A DNA stretch of 64,000 nt from Streptomyces laurentii (lineage in GTDB: Bacteria; Actinomycetota; Actinomycetes; Streptomycetales; Streptomycetaceae): the NCBI GenBank assembly GCA_002355495.1, contig AP017424.1, positions 6,947,501 through 7,011,500 of the forward strand, read 5' to 3'. A model generated the notes under the pieces. It did not search any database, was not told the DNA's origin, and saw nothing but the letters and a program-made list of their open reading frames with translations. A program made the translations under genes and the position numbers. Position 1 is the stretch's first letter. Each line of letters begins with the position of its first letter. This document shows, piece by piece, positions 8,284-17,729 of the stretch.

Positions 8284-10575
8284 ATGAGCGCGGGCAGCGG
8301 GGGCGGCGATGCCGCGGCGGCGGGCCGGTGCCGCCGCGCGACACAGTCGACCGAGCCGGCCGGCTGCTTCTTCCAGGAGCTGGGCCGGGAATTCCGGATG
8401 GGCAGCTTCGACTGGGACCTGCTCACCGGCCGCCTGGAGATGGACGAGACCGCCCTCGCCGTCTTCGACATGGCGCCCGGCGAGTACGACGGCGTCCCCG
8501 AGACGCTCGGCTCGCGCGTCCTCGCCGACGAGGCCCGCCGGCTCGACGCGATGGTCGCCCAGGCCCTGAAGGACGGCAACGACCGCTACGGCGCCTACTT
8601 CCGGCTCCGCGACCGGTCCGGCACCCAGCGCTGGACCCACACCCAGGGCCTGGTCCGGCGCGACGAGACCGGCCGGCCGGTCCGTATCCTCGGCGTGGTC
8701 CGCGACGCCTCCGAGGAACTCTCCGAGTCCGCCACCCGCCTCGGCCTCGACGAGGGCCGCCGCGAGCGCACCAACATCGTCGAGGCCACCACCGCCGCGC
8801 TCGCCCACGCCCGTACCGTCCAGGACATCACCGACATGCTCGGCGCCGCGCAGGGCCTGGAGTACTTCGGCGCGGCCAGTCTCGTCATGGGCCTGCTGGA
8901 GGGCGGCCGGATCCATCTGGTGGCCGAGGGGCCCACCGGCACGTTCGTGCCCGGCACCCGCTACACCCGGGTGGACGAGCCGTATCCGATGGGCAAGGCG
9001 ATCCGTACCCTGCGGCCGCTCTTCATCGACACCCCCGAGGAGTTCGCCGCCGACTACCCGGTGCTGTGGCCGCACGTCTCCGACCTCGGCGTCACCTCCG
9101 CCGCGTATCTCCCGCTGATCGCCCAGGCCCGCCCCATCGGCGCCCTCGGCCTGCTCTACCGCGACCGGATCGGCTTCAGCCCCGACGAGCGCAACCTGCT
9201 GGTGGCGCTGGGCAGCTCCATCGCCCAGAGCCTCCAGCGGGCCATGCTGTACGAGCAGGAGCACGACCTGGCCGAAGGGCTCCAGCAGGCGATGCTGCCC
9301 CGCCGCATCCCGGAGGTGCCCGGCGCGCAGATAGCGGTCCGCTACCGCTCCGCCCGGATGGGCCGGGACATCGGCGGAGACTGGTACGACGTCATCCCGC
9401 TGCCCGGCGACCGGGTCGGCGCCGTCATCGGCGACGTGCAGGGGCACGACACCCAGGCCGCCGCCGTGATGGGACAGCTGCGGATCGTGCTGCGCGCGTA
9501 CGCCGCCGAGGGGCACACCCCCGCCACCGTGATGGCCCGCGCCTCCGTCTTCCTCCACGAACTGGACACCGACCGCTTCGCCACCTGCACGTACGCCGAG
9601 ACCGACCCCGCCACCGGGCTCGTCCAGATCGTCCGCGCGGGGCACGTCGACCCGCTGGTCCGGGACCCCTCCGGCACGCCGCGCCGGCTGCCCGTCGAGG
9701 GCGGGCTGCCGCTCGGCCTGTCCGCCGAGTTCGACCACCTCGACTATCCCGTCACCACCGTCGAACTCGACCCGGGCGAGACCCTGCTGCTCTACACCGA
9801 CGGTCTCGTCGAGAAACCCGGATCCGACCTCGACGAAGGGCTCCAGTGGCTGTCCTCCCTGGTCAAACGGGGCCCCCGGGAGCTCGACGAACTCGCCGAC
9901 CAGCTCTGCGACGTCGTCGACGAACGCGGGGGCGACGACGACGTGGCGATCCTGCTGCTGCGCCGCGAGGGCGCCCGGCAGCCCGCCTCGGCGGGGCGGC
10001 TCCAGCAGCACGTCGGGCAGGACGACCCGGAGGCGCTGCGGGCCTCCCGGCACATGATCCGCGCGGCCGTACGGGCCTGGGGCGCCGAAGTCCGCTCGGA
10101 CGAGATCGAGCTGGTCGCCGACGAACTGGTGACGAACGCCCTCATGCACACCGAGGGCGGGGCCATCGTGACCCTGCGGATGCTGCCCGGTCCCGAGCAG
10201 CGGCTGCGCGTCGAGGTCGAGGACGGCTCCAGCGTGCTGCCGCGCCGGCGCGAGGCCGGCGACTCGGTGGTCTCGGGCCGAGGCCTGCTGCTGGTGGAGC
10301 AGATCTCCGACCAGTGGGGAGTGGAGCCGCGCGGCAACGGCAAGAGTGTGTGGTGCGAGTTCGCCACCGGGGACGCCGGAGCCGCGGACGCCGCCGCACC
10401 GGCCGGGGACGGCGAGGCCGGCTCGTCCACCGAGTCCGACGGAATCCCCGGCTTCCTCGACCCGGCCGAACTCGCCGGCCTCGTCGACGCCGCCGGTGCC
10501 ACGGGCACCGCCAAGGCAGCCGAGACCGCCGACGCCTCCGAGGCGGCCGACACCGGCCGGCTGCCCGAGAACTGA
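8284..10575 (+). CDS. PAS-GAF-SpoIIE phosphatase with C-terminal HATPase domain
   Basis: A 763-residue cytoplasmic regulator. Order: PAS domain (~30-150), GAF domain (~180-320), PP2C/SpoIIE phosphatase (~340-550) and a HATPase_c domain of the anti-sigma-factor kinase type (~570-700), then an Ala/Glu-rich tail. Metal-binding Asp residues of the phosphatase are visible in IGGDWYDV, GDVQGHD, LYTDGLVE and GGDDDVAIL. The ATP-binding domain has the N-box DELVTNALMH and the G-box GRGLLLVEQ. Such fusions both phosphorylate and dephosphorylate anti-sigma antagonists in partner-switching control of SigB-like sigma factors. The ATG at 8284 is preferred; no antagonist or sigma gene is adjacent, so partners are elsewhere. 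Confidence 0.92.
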   Translation: MSAGSGGGDAAAAGRCRRATQSTEPAGCFFQELGREFRMGSFDWDLLTGRLEMDETALAVFDMAPGEYDGVPETLGSRVLADEARRLDAMVAQALKDGNDRYGAYFRLRDRSGTQRWTHTQGLVRRDETGRPVRILGVVRDASEELSESATRLGLDEGRRERTNIVEATTAALAHARTVQDITDMLGAAQGLEYFGAASLVMGLLEGGRIHLVAEGPTGTFVPGTRYTRVDEPYPMGKAIRTLRPLFIDTPEEFAADYPVLWPHVSDLGVTSAAYLPLIAQARPIGALGLLYRDRIGFSPDERNLLVALGSSIAQSLQRAMLYEQEHDLAEGLQQAMLPRRIPEVPGAQIAVRYRSARMGRDIGGDWYDVIPLPGDRVGAVIGDVQGHDTQAAAVMGQLRIVLRAYAAEGHTPATVMARASVFLHELDTDRFATCTYAETDPATGLVQIVRAGHVDPLVRDPSGTPRRLPVEGGLPLGLSAEFDHLDYPVTTVELDPGETLLLYTDGLVEKPGSDLDEGLQWLSSLVKRGPRELDELADQLCDVVDERGGDDDVAILLLRREGARQPASAGRLQQHVGQDDPEALRASRHMIRAAVRAWGAEVRSDEIELVADELVTNALMHTEGGAIVTLRMLPGPEQRLRVEVEDGSSVLPRRREAGDSVVSGRGLLLVEQISDQWGVEPRGNGKSVWCEFATGDAGAADAAAPAGDGEAGSSTESDGIPGFLDPAELAGLVDAAGATGTAKAAETADASEAADTGRLPEN

Positions 10576-10624
10576 CGGCCCCGCCCGGCGGGCGTGCCCC
10601 GGGCCGGTGCGGCAGGGTGGGGAC

Positions 10625-11497
10625 ATGCCCGAACTGCCCGAGGTCGAAGCCCTGCGCGCGTTCCTCGACGACCACCTCGTGGGCAAGGAGATCGCCCGCG
10701 TGCTGCCCGTCGCGATCAGCGTGCTCAAGACGTACGACCCGCCCCCGGACGCCCTCGACGGAACGCGGGTCACCACTGTCGCCCGGCACGGCAAGTTCCT
10801 GGACATCGCCGCCGAGGGCACGGCGGGCCCGCTCCACCTCGTCACCCACCTCGCCCGGGCCGGCTGGCTCCAGTGGAAGGACGTGCTGCCCTCCGGCCCG
10901 CCCCGGCCCGGCAAGGGGCCGCTCGCCCTGCGCGTCGCGCTCACCGGCGGCGACGGCTTCGACCTCACCGAGGCGGGCACCACCAAACGCCTCGCGGTGT
11001 ACGTCGTCCACGACCCCGCCGACGTGCCCGGCGTCGCCCGCCTCGGCCCCGACCCGCTCGCCGACGCCTTCGACCTGGCGGCGTTCACCGCCCTGCTCGC
11101 CGGGGAACGGCGCCGTATCAAGGGCGCCCTGCGCGACCAGAGTCTCATCGCCGGCATCGGCAACGCCTACAGCGACGAGATCCTGCACGCGGCCACGATG
11201 TCCCCGTACAAACCGGCGCAGAACCTCACGCCCGAGGAGATCGCCCACCTCTACACCGCGATGCGTACGACTCTCGCCGACGCCGTGGCCCGCTCGCACG
11301 GCCTCGCCGCCGGGCGGCTCAAGGCCGAGAAGAAGAGCGGGATGCGCGTCCACGGCCGTACCGGCGAGGCCTGCCCGGTGTGCGGCGACACCATCCGCGA
11401 GGTCTCCTTCAGCGACTCCTCGCTCCAGTACTGCCCCACCTGCCAGACCGGCGGCCGCCCGCTCGCCGACCGCCGGATGTCCCGGCTCCTGAAGTAG
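10625..11497 (+). CDS. Fpg/Nei family DNA glycosylase
   Basis: A 290-residue protein starting MPELPEVE, the mature N-terminus of Fpg/Nei enzymes in which Pro2 is the Schiff-base nucleophile and Glu3 the general acid. The conserved Lys is in RHGKFLD. The helix-two-turn-helix is marked by DQSLIAGIGNAYSDEIL. The C-terminal zinc finger has all four cysteines (CPVCG and YCPTCQ) and GG(R)P. The family removes oxidised bases (8-oxoguanine, formamidopyrimidines) and nicks the abasic site. Streptomyces have several paralogues and this one is not next to replication or rnc-smc genes, so it is named by family only. It starts 49 bases after the SpoIIE gene. Confidence 0.92.
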   Translation: MPELPEVEALRAFLDDHLVGKEIARVLPVAISVLKTYDPPPDALDGTRVTTVARHGKFLDIAAEGTAGPLHLVTHLARAGWLQWKDVLPSGPPRPGKGPLALRVALTGGDGFDLTEAGTTKRLAVYVVHDPADVPGVARLGPDPLADAFDLAAFTALLAGERRRIKGALRDQSLIAGIGNAYSDEILHAATMSPYKPAQNLTPEEIAHLYTAMRTTLADAVARSHGLAAGRLKAEKKSGMRVHGRTGEACPVCGDTIREVSFSDSSLQYCPTCQTGGRPLADRRMSRLLK

Positions 11498-11557
11498 GAC
11501 CCGAGCGCGCGATCGCTCCCCGCCATGGCCGCGCCGCGCTGGCATAGACTCCCGCGC

Positions 11558-12337
11558 ATGCTGCGCGTACTGGCCGTCGACGACGAGGCGCCGGCCCTCG
11601 GGGAACTCCTCTATCTGCTGCGGGCCGACCCGCGCGTGCGCAGCGCCGAGGGCGCGAGCGACGCCACCGAGGCGCTGCGCCGGCTCGGCCGCGCCGTGGA
11701 CGCCGGACCGGACCGCGACGGGGCCGACGGCGTGGACGTGGTCTTCCTCGACATCCACATGCCGGGGCTCGGCGGACTCGACCTGGCCCGGCTGCTCGGC
11801 GGCTCCGCGCGGCCGCCGCTGATCGTGTTCGTCACCGCCCACGAGGGCTTCGCCGTCCAGGCCTTCGACCTGGAGGCGGTCGACTACGTCCTCAAGCCGG
11901 TACGGCGCGAGCGCCTCGCCGAGGCCGTCCGGCGCGTCCACGACCTCGTCCACGCCACCAGCCAGGCCGCGCAAGCCGCCCAGGCCGCGCAGGCGGACCG
12001 GACCCCCGAGCAGATCCCCGTCGAACTCGGCGGCGTCACCCGCTTCGTGCCCGTCGACGACATCGCGTACGTGGAGGCCCAGGGCGACTACGCGCGGCTG
12101 CACACCGACCAGGGCAGCCACCTCGTCCGCATCCCGCTGTCCACCCTGGAGGAACGCTGGGCCGACCGCGGATTCGTCCGGATCCACCGCAGCCACCTCG
12201 TCGCGCTCGCCCGGATCGACGAACTCCGGGTCGACAGCGGCGCGACCTCCGTCCGCGTCGGCGCCGCCGAACTCGCCGTCTCCCGCCGGCACGCCCGCCA
12301 CCTGCGGGACCTGCTCATGCGCCGGCCCGCCGGCTGA
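11558..12337 (+). CDS. LytTR-type response regulator
   Basis: A 259-residue regulator with an N-terminal receiver domain (acidic pocket AVDDE, phosphorylation site D65 in FLDIHMPG, conserved Lys in VLKPVR) and a C-terminal LytTR DNA-binding domain from ~155 (IAYVEAQGDYARLHT ... FVRIHRSHLVAL). The linker has an Ala-Gln-rich run (QAAQAAQAAQ). ATG 11558 begins exactly at the receiver start, preferable to the upstream in-frame ATG at 11525. It heads the cluster with a YjcH-like protein, a sodium:solute symporter and the LytS-type kinase at 14628, which is its likely partner. Confidence 0.92.
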   Translation: MLRVLAVDDEAPALGELLYLLRADPRVRSAEGASDATEALRRLGRAVDAGPDRDGADGVDVVFLDIHMPGLGGLDLARLLGGSARPPLIVFVTAHEGFAVQAFDLEAVDYVLKPVRRERLAEAVRRVHDLVHATSQAAQAAQAAQADRTPEQIPVELGGVTRFVPVDDIAYVEAQGDYARLHTDQGSHLVRIPLSTLEERWADRGFVRIHRSHLVALARIDELRVDSGATSVRVGAAELAVSRRHARHLRDLLMRRPAG

Positions 12338-12462
12338 CCCCGTACCCCTCGCGCGTACCCCTTCACCGGCCCGGCCCGTCCACCCCGCGAACGACGCCTA
12401 CCGCCCCGACCTGCGGCTGCGTAGACTCCACGGGCCCATCGACCCTGAGGGAGCGGACGCCG

Positions 12463-12845
12463 ATGTCCGAGCAGCACCCGCCGCGCCGGCCCCGCCGCGA
12501 GACCGTCACGTACGCCTCGGCCGTCGGCGCCGGAGCCGTGCCCGGGCCCCGCCCCGGCCGCAGCACCCGCCCGCCCGCTCCGAGATCAGCGAGCAGACCA
12601 CCCTCGGCCACACCTACGTCCGCTCCCTCATGCGCAGTCAGCTGCGGGCCGCCCTCACCGGCCTCGGCGCGCTCGCGCTGCTCGTCGGCTCGCTGCCGCT
12701 GCTGCTCGCCCTGCCCGCGCCCGAGGCCGCCGTGTGGGTGACCCTCGGCGTCGGCGTGCACCCCGTCGTATGGGCCATCGCCCGCTGGTACGTCCGCCGC
12801 GCCGAGCGCAACGAACGCGACTTCACCCGCCTCGTCGAGCGGTGA
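12463..12845 (+). pseudogene. YjcH-like (DUF485-type) small membrane protein, frameshifted
   Basis: Reading from ATG 12463 (GAGGGA upstream) gives MSEQHPPRRPRRETVTYAS; the expected continuation, SEISEQTTLGHTYVRSLMRSQLR then two transmembrane segments and an end in RRAERNERDFTRLVER, lies in the frame one base back from ~12576 to 12845. One missing base in the GC-rich stretch 12541-12575 (C4 runs at 12547-12550 and 12552-12555) explains it; adding one restores 127 residues. The N-terminal and C-terminal parts match my memory of an intact Streptomyces family encoded just before acetate-type symporters, comparable to E. coli yjcH before actP. It ends 10 bases before the symporter. Sequence error is more likely than decay. 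Confidence 0.7.
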
Positions 12846-12855
12846 CCGCCCGCGC

Positions 12856-14631
12856 ATGAACCACACCTACGCGGTCGTCGCCGTCGCCGGCGTCGTCCTC
12901 GCCACCGTCCTCATCGGCGCGCTCGGCCTGCGGATCTCCCGGACCACCTCCGACTTCTACGTGGCCTCCCGCACCGTCGGACCGCGCCTCAACGCGGCCG
13001 CCATCAGCGGCGAGTACCTGTCCGCCGCCTCCTTCCTCGGCATCGCCGGACTCGTCCTCGTGCAGGGCCCGAGCATGCTCTGGTACCCCGTCGGCTACAC
13101 CGCCGGATATCTGGTGCTGCTGCTCCTGGTCGCCGCCCCGCTGCGCCGCTCCGGCGCGTACACGCTGTCCGACTTCGCCGAGGCCCGCCTGGAATCGCCG
13201 CTGGTCCGCCGGGTCGCCAGCCTCTTCGTCGTCGGCATCGGCTGGCTCTACCTGCTGCCCCAGCTCCAGGGCGCCGGGCTCACCCTGGAGATCGTCACCG
13301 GCGCGCCCGACTGGCTCGGCGGTGTCGTCGTCGCGCTCGTCGTCACCGGGATCGTCGCCGCCGGCGGCATGCGCAGCATCACCTTCGTACAGGCGTTCCA
13401 GTACGGGCTGAAGCTGACCGCCCTGCTGGTGCCGGCGCTCTTCCTGCTCGCCGCCTGGTTCGGCGACGGCACCCCGACCGCCCGCTTCGACGCCCCCGCC
13501 GTCCTGCGCGACCACACCGCCGTGAAGATCGCCGACACGGTACGCGTCCGGGTCGACGCGCCCGTGACGCTCACCGTCACCGGACGCGTCGACGGCACCC
13601 CGTACACCGGGGACACCGTCACCCTCGACCGCGGCGGCCACCATGTGGAGCGCGGCACCGAACTGGCCTTCCCCGCCGGGTCCCGGGTGCCCGAGCGGGC
13701 ACCGGCCGGGCTCGACGAGGACGAGCCGGCGCTCGACTCGCTCGGCTGGTCCCAGCCGCTCGCCGGAAGCCGCGAAGGCCATCAGCTGTACGCCACGTAC
13801 GGACTGATCCTCGCCACCTTCCTCGGCGCGATGGGCCTGCCCCATGTCGCCGTCCGCTTCTACACCAGCCCCAACGGCCGGGCCGCCCGCCGCACCACCC
13901 TCGTCGTCCTCGGCCTTGTCGGCGCCTTCTACCTGCTGCCGCCGCTCTACGGCGCGCTCGGCCGGATCTACGCCCCCGAACTCGCCCTGACCGGTGCCTC
14001 CGACGCCGCCGTCCTCGTGCTGCCGCAGCGGATGTTCGGCGGGGTCCTGGGCGATCTGCTCGGCGCGCTCCTCGCGGGCGGCGCCTGCGCGGCGTTCCTG
14101 TCGACGGCCTCCGGGCTGACGATGTCGGTGGCCGGGGTGCTCACCCAGGACGTGCTGCCCGCGCGCGGCGTACGGCACTTCCGGCTCGCCACCCTGCTGG
14201 CCACCGCCGTGCCGCTGGGCGCCGGGCTCGTCACCTCCGACGTGCCGGTCGCCGACGCCGTCGGGCTCGCCTTCGCGGTCTCCGCCTCCTCCTTCTGCCC
14301 GCTGCTCGTGCTCGGCATCTGGTGGCGCCGGCTCACCCCGCCGGGCGCCGTCGCGGGACTGCTGCTCGGCGGCGGTTCCGCGCTCGCGGCGGTGATGGCG
14401 ACCCGGGCCGGACTGCCGCCGGAGGGCTGGCCGCACACCCTGATGGCCTGGCCCGCCGTGTGGTCGGTGCCGCTCGGCTTCCTCAGCATGATCCTGGTGT
14501 CGCTGGCCACCCCGCACCGTGTCCCGGCGGGCACCTCCCGGATACTCGCGCGGCTGCACCTGCCGGAGGAACTCGGCGGCCGGCCCGAACCGCACCTCCG
14601 CGACCAGCGGACCCGCGGGGCGGGACGGTGA
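12856..14631 (+). CDS. Sodium:solute symporter, ActP-like cation/acetate symporter
   Basis: A 591-residue SSS-family transporter with about 13 hydrophobic segments. Family features: the N-terminal TTSDFYVASRTVGP segment and GEYLSAASFLGIAG helix, QYGLKLTAL, and ATFLGAMGLPHVAVRFYT. A ~120-residue hydrophilic insertion (~200-305) separates helices. It probably imports acetate or another short monocarboxylate with Na+ or H+. The preceding YjcH-like gene is 10 bases away and the LytS-type kinase starts inside its stop codon (GTGA overlap), so transporter and kinase are translationally coupled. The operon layout suggests the kinase senses the transported acid. Confidence 0.9.
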   Translation: MNHTYAVVAVAGVVLATVLIGALGLRISRTTSDFYVASRTVGPRLNAAAISGEYLSAASFLGIAGLVLVQGPSMLWYPVGYTAGYLVLLLLVAAPLRRSGAYTLSDFAEARLESPLVRRVASLFVVGIGWLYLLPQLQGAGLTLEIVTGAPDWLGGVVVALVVTGIVAAGGMRSITFVQAFQYGLKLTALLVPALFLLAAWFGDGTPTARFDAPAVLRDHTAVKIADTVRVRVDAPVTLTVTGRVDGTPYTGDTVTLDRGGHHVERGTELAFPAGSRVPERAPAGLDEDEPALDSLGWSQPLAGSREGHQLYATYGLILATFLGAMGLPHVAVRFYTSPNGRAARRTTLVVLGLVGAFYLLPPLYGALGRIYAPELALTGASDAAVLVLPQRMFGGVLGDLLGALLAGGACAAFLSTASGLTMSVAGVLTQDVLPARGVRHFRLATLLATAVPLGAGLVTSDVPVADAVGLAFAVSASSFCPLLVLGIWWRRLTPPGAVAGLLLGGGSALAAVMATRAGLPPEGWPHTLMAWPAVWSVPLGFLSMILVSLATPHRVPAGTSRILARLHLPEELGGRPEPHLRDQRTRGAGR

Positions 14632-15836
14632 ACGGCATCGCCCTGGCCGCGGCGAGCGCGGTCGGCGCCGTGCTCCTCGCCGCCGGTGCCGTCCTCGGCC
14701 GGATCAGCGCCCGGCGCGGGCCCCAGGCCGCCGAACTCGACCTCGGCACCCCCGTCGAACGGGCCACCTTCCACACCCTGCACACCGCCTCGCTCGCCGC
14801 GCCGCCGCTGCGCGCCGGGCTCACCGAGGAGACCGCGGGCCGGGCGGCCGGCCGGCTGCGTTCGCTGCTCGGCACCGAGGCGCTGTGCCTGACCGACCGC
14901 GACGGCGCCGTCCTGGCCTGGGACGGGCCCGGCGGCGGCCACCACCGTGGCGCGGTGACGGAACTGGTCGCCGGGACCCTCGCCTCCGGCCGCGGCCGGT
15001 CCGCCCACGCCGGCTGCTGCGACGTCGACTGCCCGCTGCGCTGGGCCGTGGTGGCCCCGCTCACCGGTGAGGACGGGGTGCTCGGCGCGCTCGTCGCGTA
15101 CGGCTCCCGGGAGTCGGCGGTGCTCGTGCGGGCCGCGACGGAACTGGCCCGCTGGGTGTCCGTCCAGCTCGAACTGGCCGAGCTGGACCGCTCCCGCACC
15201 CGCATCGTCGAGGCGGAGATCCGCGCCCTGCGCGCGCAGATATCCCCGCACTTCATCTTCAACTCCCTCGCCGCCATCGCCTCGTTCGTCCGCACAGACC
15301 CCGAACAGGCCCGTGAACTCCTCCTGGAGTTCGCCGACTTCACCCGCTACTCCTTCCGTCGGCACGGCGAGTTCGCCCAGCTCGCCGACGAACTACGGGC
15401 CATCGAGCAGTACTTGGCACTCGCCGGGGCCCGGTTCGGCGACCGGCTCAAGGTGACGCTCCAGATCGCGCCCGAAGTGCTGCCGGTGGCCCTGCCGTTC
15501 CTCTGTCTGCAGCCGCTGGTCGAGAACGCGGTCAAGCACGGTCTGGAGGACTCCGCCGAGGGCTGCCGGGTGACGATCGCGGCCCGGGACGCCGGCGCGG
15601 AGGCCGTGGTCGTCGTCGAGGACGACGGGGTCGGCATGGACCCGGAGGCGCTGCGCGCCCTCCTGCGCGGCGACCGCCCGGCCGGCTCCGGCCTCGGCCT
15701 GTCCAACGTCGACGAGCGGCTGCGGCAGGTGTACGGGGCGGAGTACGGCCTGGTCATCGAGACCGGGGCCGGGGCGGGCATGAAGGTGACGGTACGGATC
15801 CCCAAGTACCGCCCGGGTGTGCACCCGACCCCGTGA
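14628..15836 (+). CDS. LytS-type sensor histidine kinase
   Basis: A 402-residue kinase starting at GTG 14628 overlapping the symporter stop (GTGA). One N-terminal hydrophobic segment anchors it; residues ~45-185 look like a small GAF-type sensor; the His_kinase domain has the motif ISPHFIFNSL with the phosphoacceptor His, followed by PLVENAVKHG (N-box) and GLGLSNVDERL (G-box). Its cognate regulator is most likely the LytTR protein at 11558. The gene is convergent with the small hypothetical gene ending at 15854. Confidence 0.92.
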   Translation: MNGIALAAASAVGAVLLAAGAVLGRISARRGPQAAELDLGTPVERATFHTLHTASLAAPPLRAGLTEETAGRAAGRLRSLLGTEALCLTDRDGAVLAWDGPGGGHHRGAVTELVAGTLASGRGRSAHAGCCDVDCPLRWAVVAPLTGEDGVLGALVAYGSRESAVLVRAATELARWVSVQLELAELDRSRTRIVEAEIRALRAQISPHFIFNSLAAIASFVRTDPEQARELLLEFADFTRYSFRRHGEFAQLADELRAIEQYLALAGARFGDRLKVTLQIAPEVLPVALPFLCLQPLVENAVKHGLEDSAEGCRVTIAARDAGAEAVVVVEDDGVGMDPEALRALLRGDRPAGSGLGLSNVDERLRQVYGAEYGLVIETGAGAGMKVTVRIPKYRPGVHPTP

Positions 15837-15853
15837 TCGTCACGGGTGCGCCG

Positions 15854-16366
15854 TCAGCACAGATGCAGGGCCAAGTGGCCGAGTGCCACGCCCAGTTGCC
15901 AGGCGGGCAGCCACACCTGCCGCTCCTCGTCGAGCGCTCCGGGTCCGGCGAGACCGGCCAGGCCCGCCAGATCCGTGGCGCGCAGTTCGGTCGCGCGCAG
16001 CCGTCCCCAGGTGTCCCGGGCGAGCGCCAGGTCCGCTTCGGGGAGGCCGTTCGCCGACCGGGCGAGCCGGGTCTCGACCCAGACCGACCACGGATGGTCG
16101 TGCGCGGTGCGCGAGAGCCAGCGGTCCGGTCCGCCACCGGACCCGGACAGCAGGATGGTGAGGGTCAGGGTCCGCAGACCCGCCCGGTACTCCAGCGAGC
16201 CGGGCGCGACCAGACCGCTGGTGCGGAGCAGGTCGTCGGCGGCGTACTCGGCGCACAGCCAGTCCATCGGGACGGCGAGCCCACTCCTGTCGCCGTCACC
16301 GTCGTGGCCGCTTCCGTCGCCGTCGCCACCGCGACCCGCGCCGCCGTTCGTGCTTTCGGGCAGCAC
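15854..16366 (-). CDS. Hypothetical protein
   Basis: I chose the GTG at 16364-16366 (AAGGGGG a few bases upstream), giving 170 residues; a longer form from 16486 adds 40 residues of Arg/Pro-rich sequence. After a Gly/Asp/His-rich start (GDGDGSGHDGDGDRSG) a helical region follows with MDWLCAEYAADDLL, a basic/acid mix and the end WQLGVALGHLALHLC. No signal peptide or known motif is seen and I do not recognise the family. The gene is convergent with the LytS kinase, 17 bases apart, and 174 bases downstream of the thioesterase gene on the same strand. Confidence 0.55.
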   Translation of the reverse strand: MLPESTNGGAGRGGDGDGSGHDGDGDRSGLAVPMDWLCAEYAADDLLRTSGLVAPGSLEYRAGLRTLTLTILLSGSGGGPDRWLSRTAHDHPWSVWVETRLARSANGLPEADLALARDTWGRLRATELRATDLAGLAGLAGPGALDEERQVWLPAWQLGVALGHLALHLC

Positions 16367-16540
16367 TGTGGCCCCCTTCTTCCGGATGTCCTGGACGAGG
16401 CTGGCACCGAGCCTGCTCCTCGGCGGGCGGGCGTGGGGCGTATTTCGCCCAACTCGTCCGTCTGTTCCGGCATCCGGACCCGGCACGACGTCGCAGGTGA
16501 GCGCCGTGGGGCGGGGGTGAAGCCAGAGGTGGAGGAGGGT

Positions 16541-16969
16541 TCAGCCGAGCAGGGCGTACACCGCCGTCGCGTGGGCGGCGATCTCGTCCGTCCCCGCGTC
16601 GCACAGGGTGATGTCGGCGAACGCCATCCGCTTGCCCGCCTTCGTCAGCCGGGCCCGCACGAGCACGTCCGCGCCGGTGACCGCCCGCTGGAAGGTGATC
16701 GACTGCTGGACGGTCGTCATCGGGACGAAGCCGCCCCGCGCGGCGGACACGGCGATCACCGTCGCCGTGTCGGCGGCGGCCATCAGCGCCTGACCGCTGA
16801 GCCCGCCGCCCTCCCGGGCGAGCCGGTCGGACCAGGGGAGCCGCAGGACCGCCCCCTGGCCGTCCGCGTCGAGCGAGTCGACGGTCAGGCCCAGGTCGAG
16901 CACCCACGGGGCGAAGTTGTCGGAGAGGATCTTGTCGGCGGCAGCGGGAGTCAGCGTCACGCCCGTCAT
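16541..16969 (-). CDS. PaaI-type hotdog thioesterase
   Basis: A 142-residue single hotdog-fold protein. The PaaI-like core is visible: REGGGLSGQALMAAADTATVIAV (substrate/catalytic helix with Asp) and TTVQQSITFQRAVTGADVLVRARL strands. These enzymes hydrolyse acyl-CoA thioesters, often phenylacetyl-type, but no degradation genes are adjacent. Its ATG (16967-16969) overlaps the stop of the sigma factor gene as ATGA, so it is translationally coupled to it. Confidence 0.85.
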   Translation of the reverse strand: MTGVTLTPAAADKILSDNFAPWVLDLGLTVDSLDADGQGAVLRLPWSDRLAREGGGLSGQALMAAADTATVIAVSAARGGFVPMTTVQQSITFQRAVTGADVLVRARLTKAGKRMAFADITLCDAGTDEIAAHATAVYALLG

Positions 16970-17571
16970 TGTGCGGTGGCGGCCGCCGGCCGGGCAACGG
17001 CCGTACGCCGCCGCGGCCGGTAGCCGGGCAGCCGGTGGCCGAGCTGCCGCAGCGCGTAGTGCGAGCGGGACTTGACCGTGCCGGCCGGGATGCCGAGGTC
17101 GTCGGCGGCCTCGCGGACGGTCAGACCGTCGAAGTAGAGCCGGACGAGGACCGCGCGGTGCTCCGGGCTCAGGCCCCGTACCGCCGCCCGTACGTCGAGG
17201 GCCGCGTCGCGCGACTCCGTACCGCCGGCCGGATCGGCGGTGACGGCGAGGACGGCGTCGCCGATCTCGGCGGGGCGCGACAGCCGGGAGCGGCGGGCGT
17301 CTATGGCGAGCCGCCGGGCGACCGTGAACAGCCAGGGCCGCATCGACGTGTACGAGGCGTCGAAGGCCTCCGGGTGCAGCCAGGCCCGCAGCAGGGTCTC
17401 CTGCACCAGGTCCTCGGCCCGCTGCCGGTCGCCGTGGGTCAGTTTGAGCAGGAAGGCCAGCAGGGCCTGGCCGTGCTCGTGCTGGAGCTCGGCCAGGGCC
17501 CGCTCGTCGGTGGTCGTCCTCGCCGTCGCGGAAGCCAGGGTCGCCGTGTTCGTCGCTGTCGCCGTCGTCAT
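16966..17571 (-). CDS. ECF-type RNA polymerase sigma-70 factor
   Basis: A 201-residue sigma factor with region 2 (ALLAFLLKLTHGDRQRAEDLVQETLLRAW and MRPWLFTVARRLAIDARR) and region 4 (LSPEHRAVLVRLYFDGLTVREAADDLGIPAGTVKSR). ATG 17569-17571 is taken as start; an in-frame extension to 17718 is less likely. No anti-sigma factor is adjacent; instead the gene is coupled by ATGA overlap to a thioesterase. It diverges from capA across 231 bases holding a good -35/-10 pair for capA. Confidence 0.9.
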   Translation of the reverse strand: MTTATATNTATLASATARTTTDERALAELQHEHGQALLAFLLKLTHGDRQRAEDLVQETLLRAWLHPEAFDASYTSMRPWLFTVARRLAIDARRSRLSRPAEIGDAVLAVTADPAGGTESRDAALDVRAAVRGLSPEHRAVLVRLYFDGLTVREAADDLGIPAGTVKSRSHYALRQLGHRLPGYRPRRRTAVARPAAATAQ

Positions 17572-17729
17572 GCGCGGTATGGCAGCGCATCCGCGCGGCG
17601 AGGGACAGGGAACGGACAGCGGTCTGCGACGAACGGTTCGCACGGAGCGGTGAATGGCAGCGCGGGGGAGCGCCGCGAGTCCGTTGCGTCCGTTCCAGCG
17701 TGGTTTGTGGTGAATCACCGCATTGATTC

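Noticed and set aside
6691..11163. A 1490-codon open frame on the minus strand
   Set aside because: It is antisense to three well-supported plus-strand genes (DUF6777 lipoprotein, SpoIIE regulator, Fpg family) and has only composition-driven Gly/Ala/Val-rich sequence with no domain.
10142..14595. Long minus-strand frames (10142-12301 and 12823-14595)
   Set aside because: Opposite to Fpg, LytTR and symporter genes with intact active-site motifs; no conserved content.
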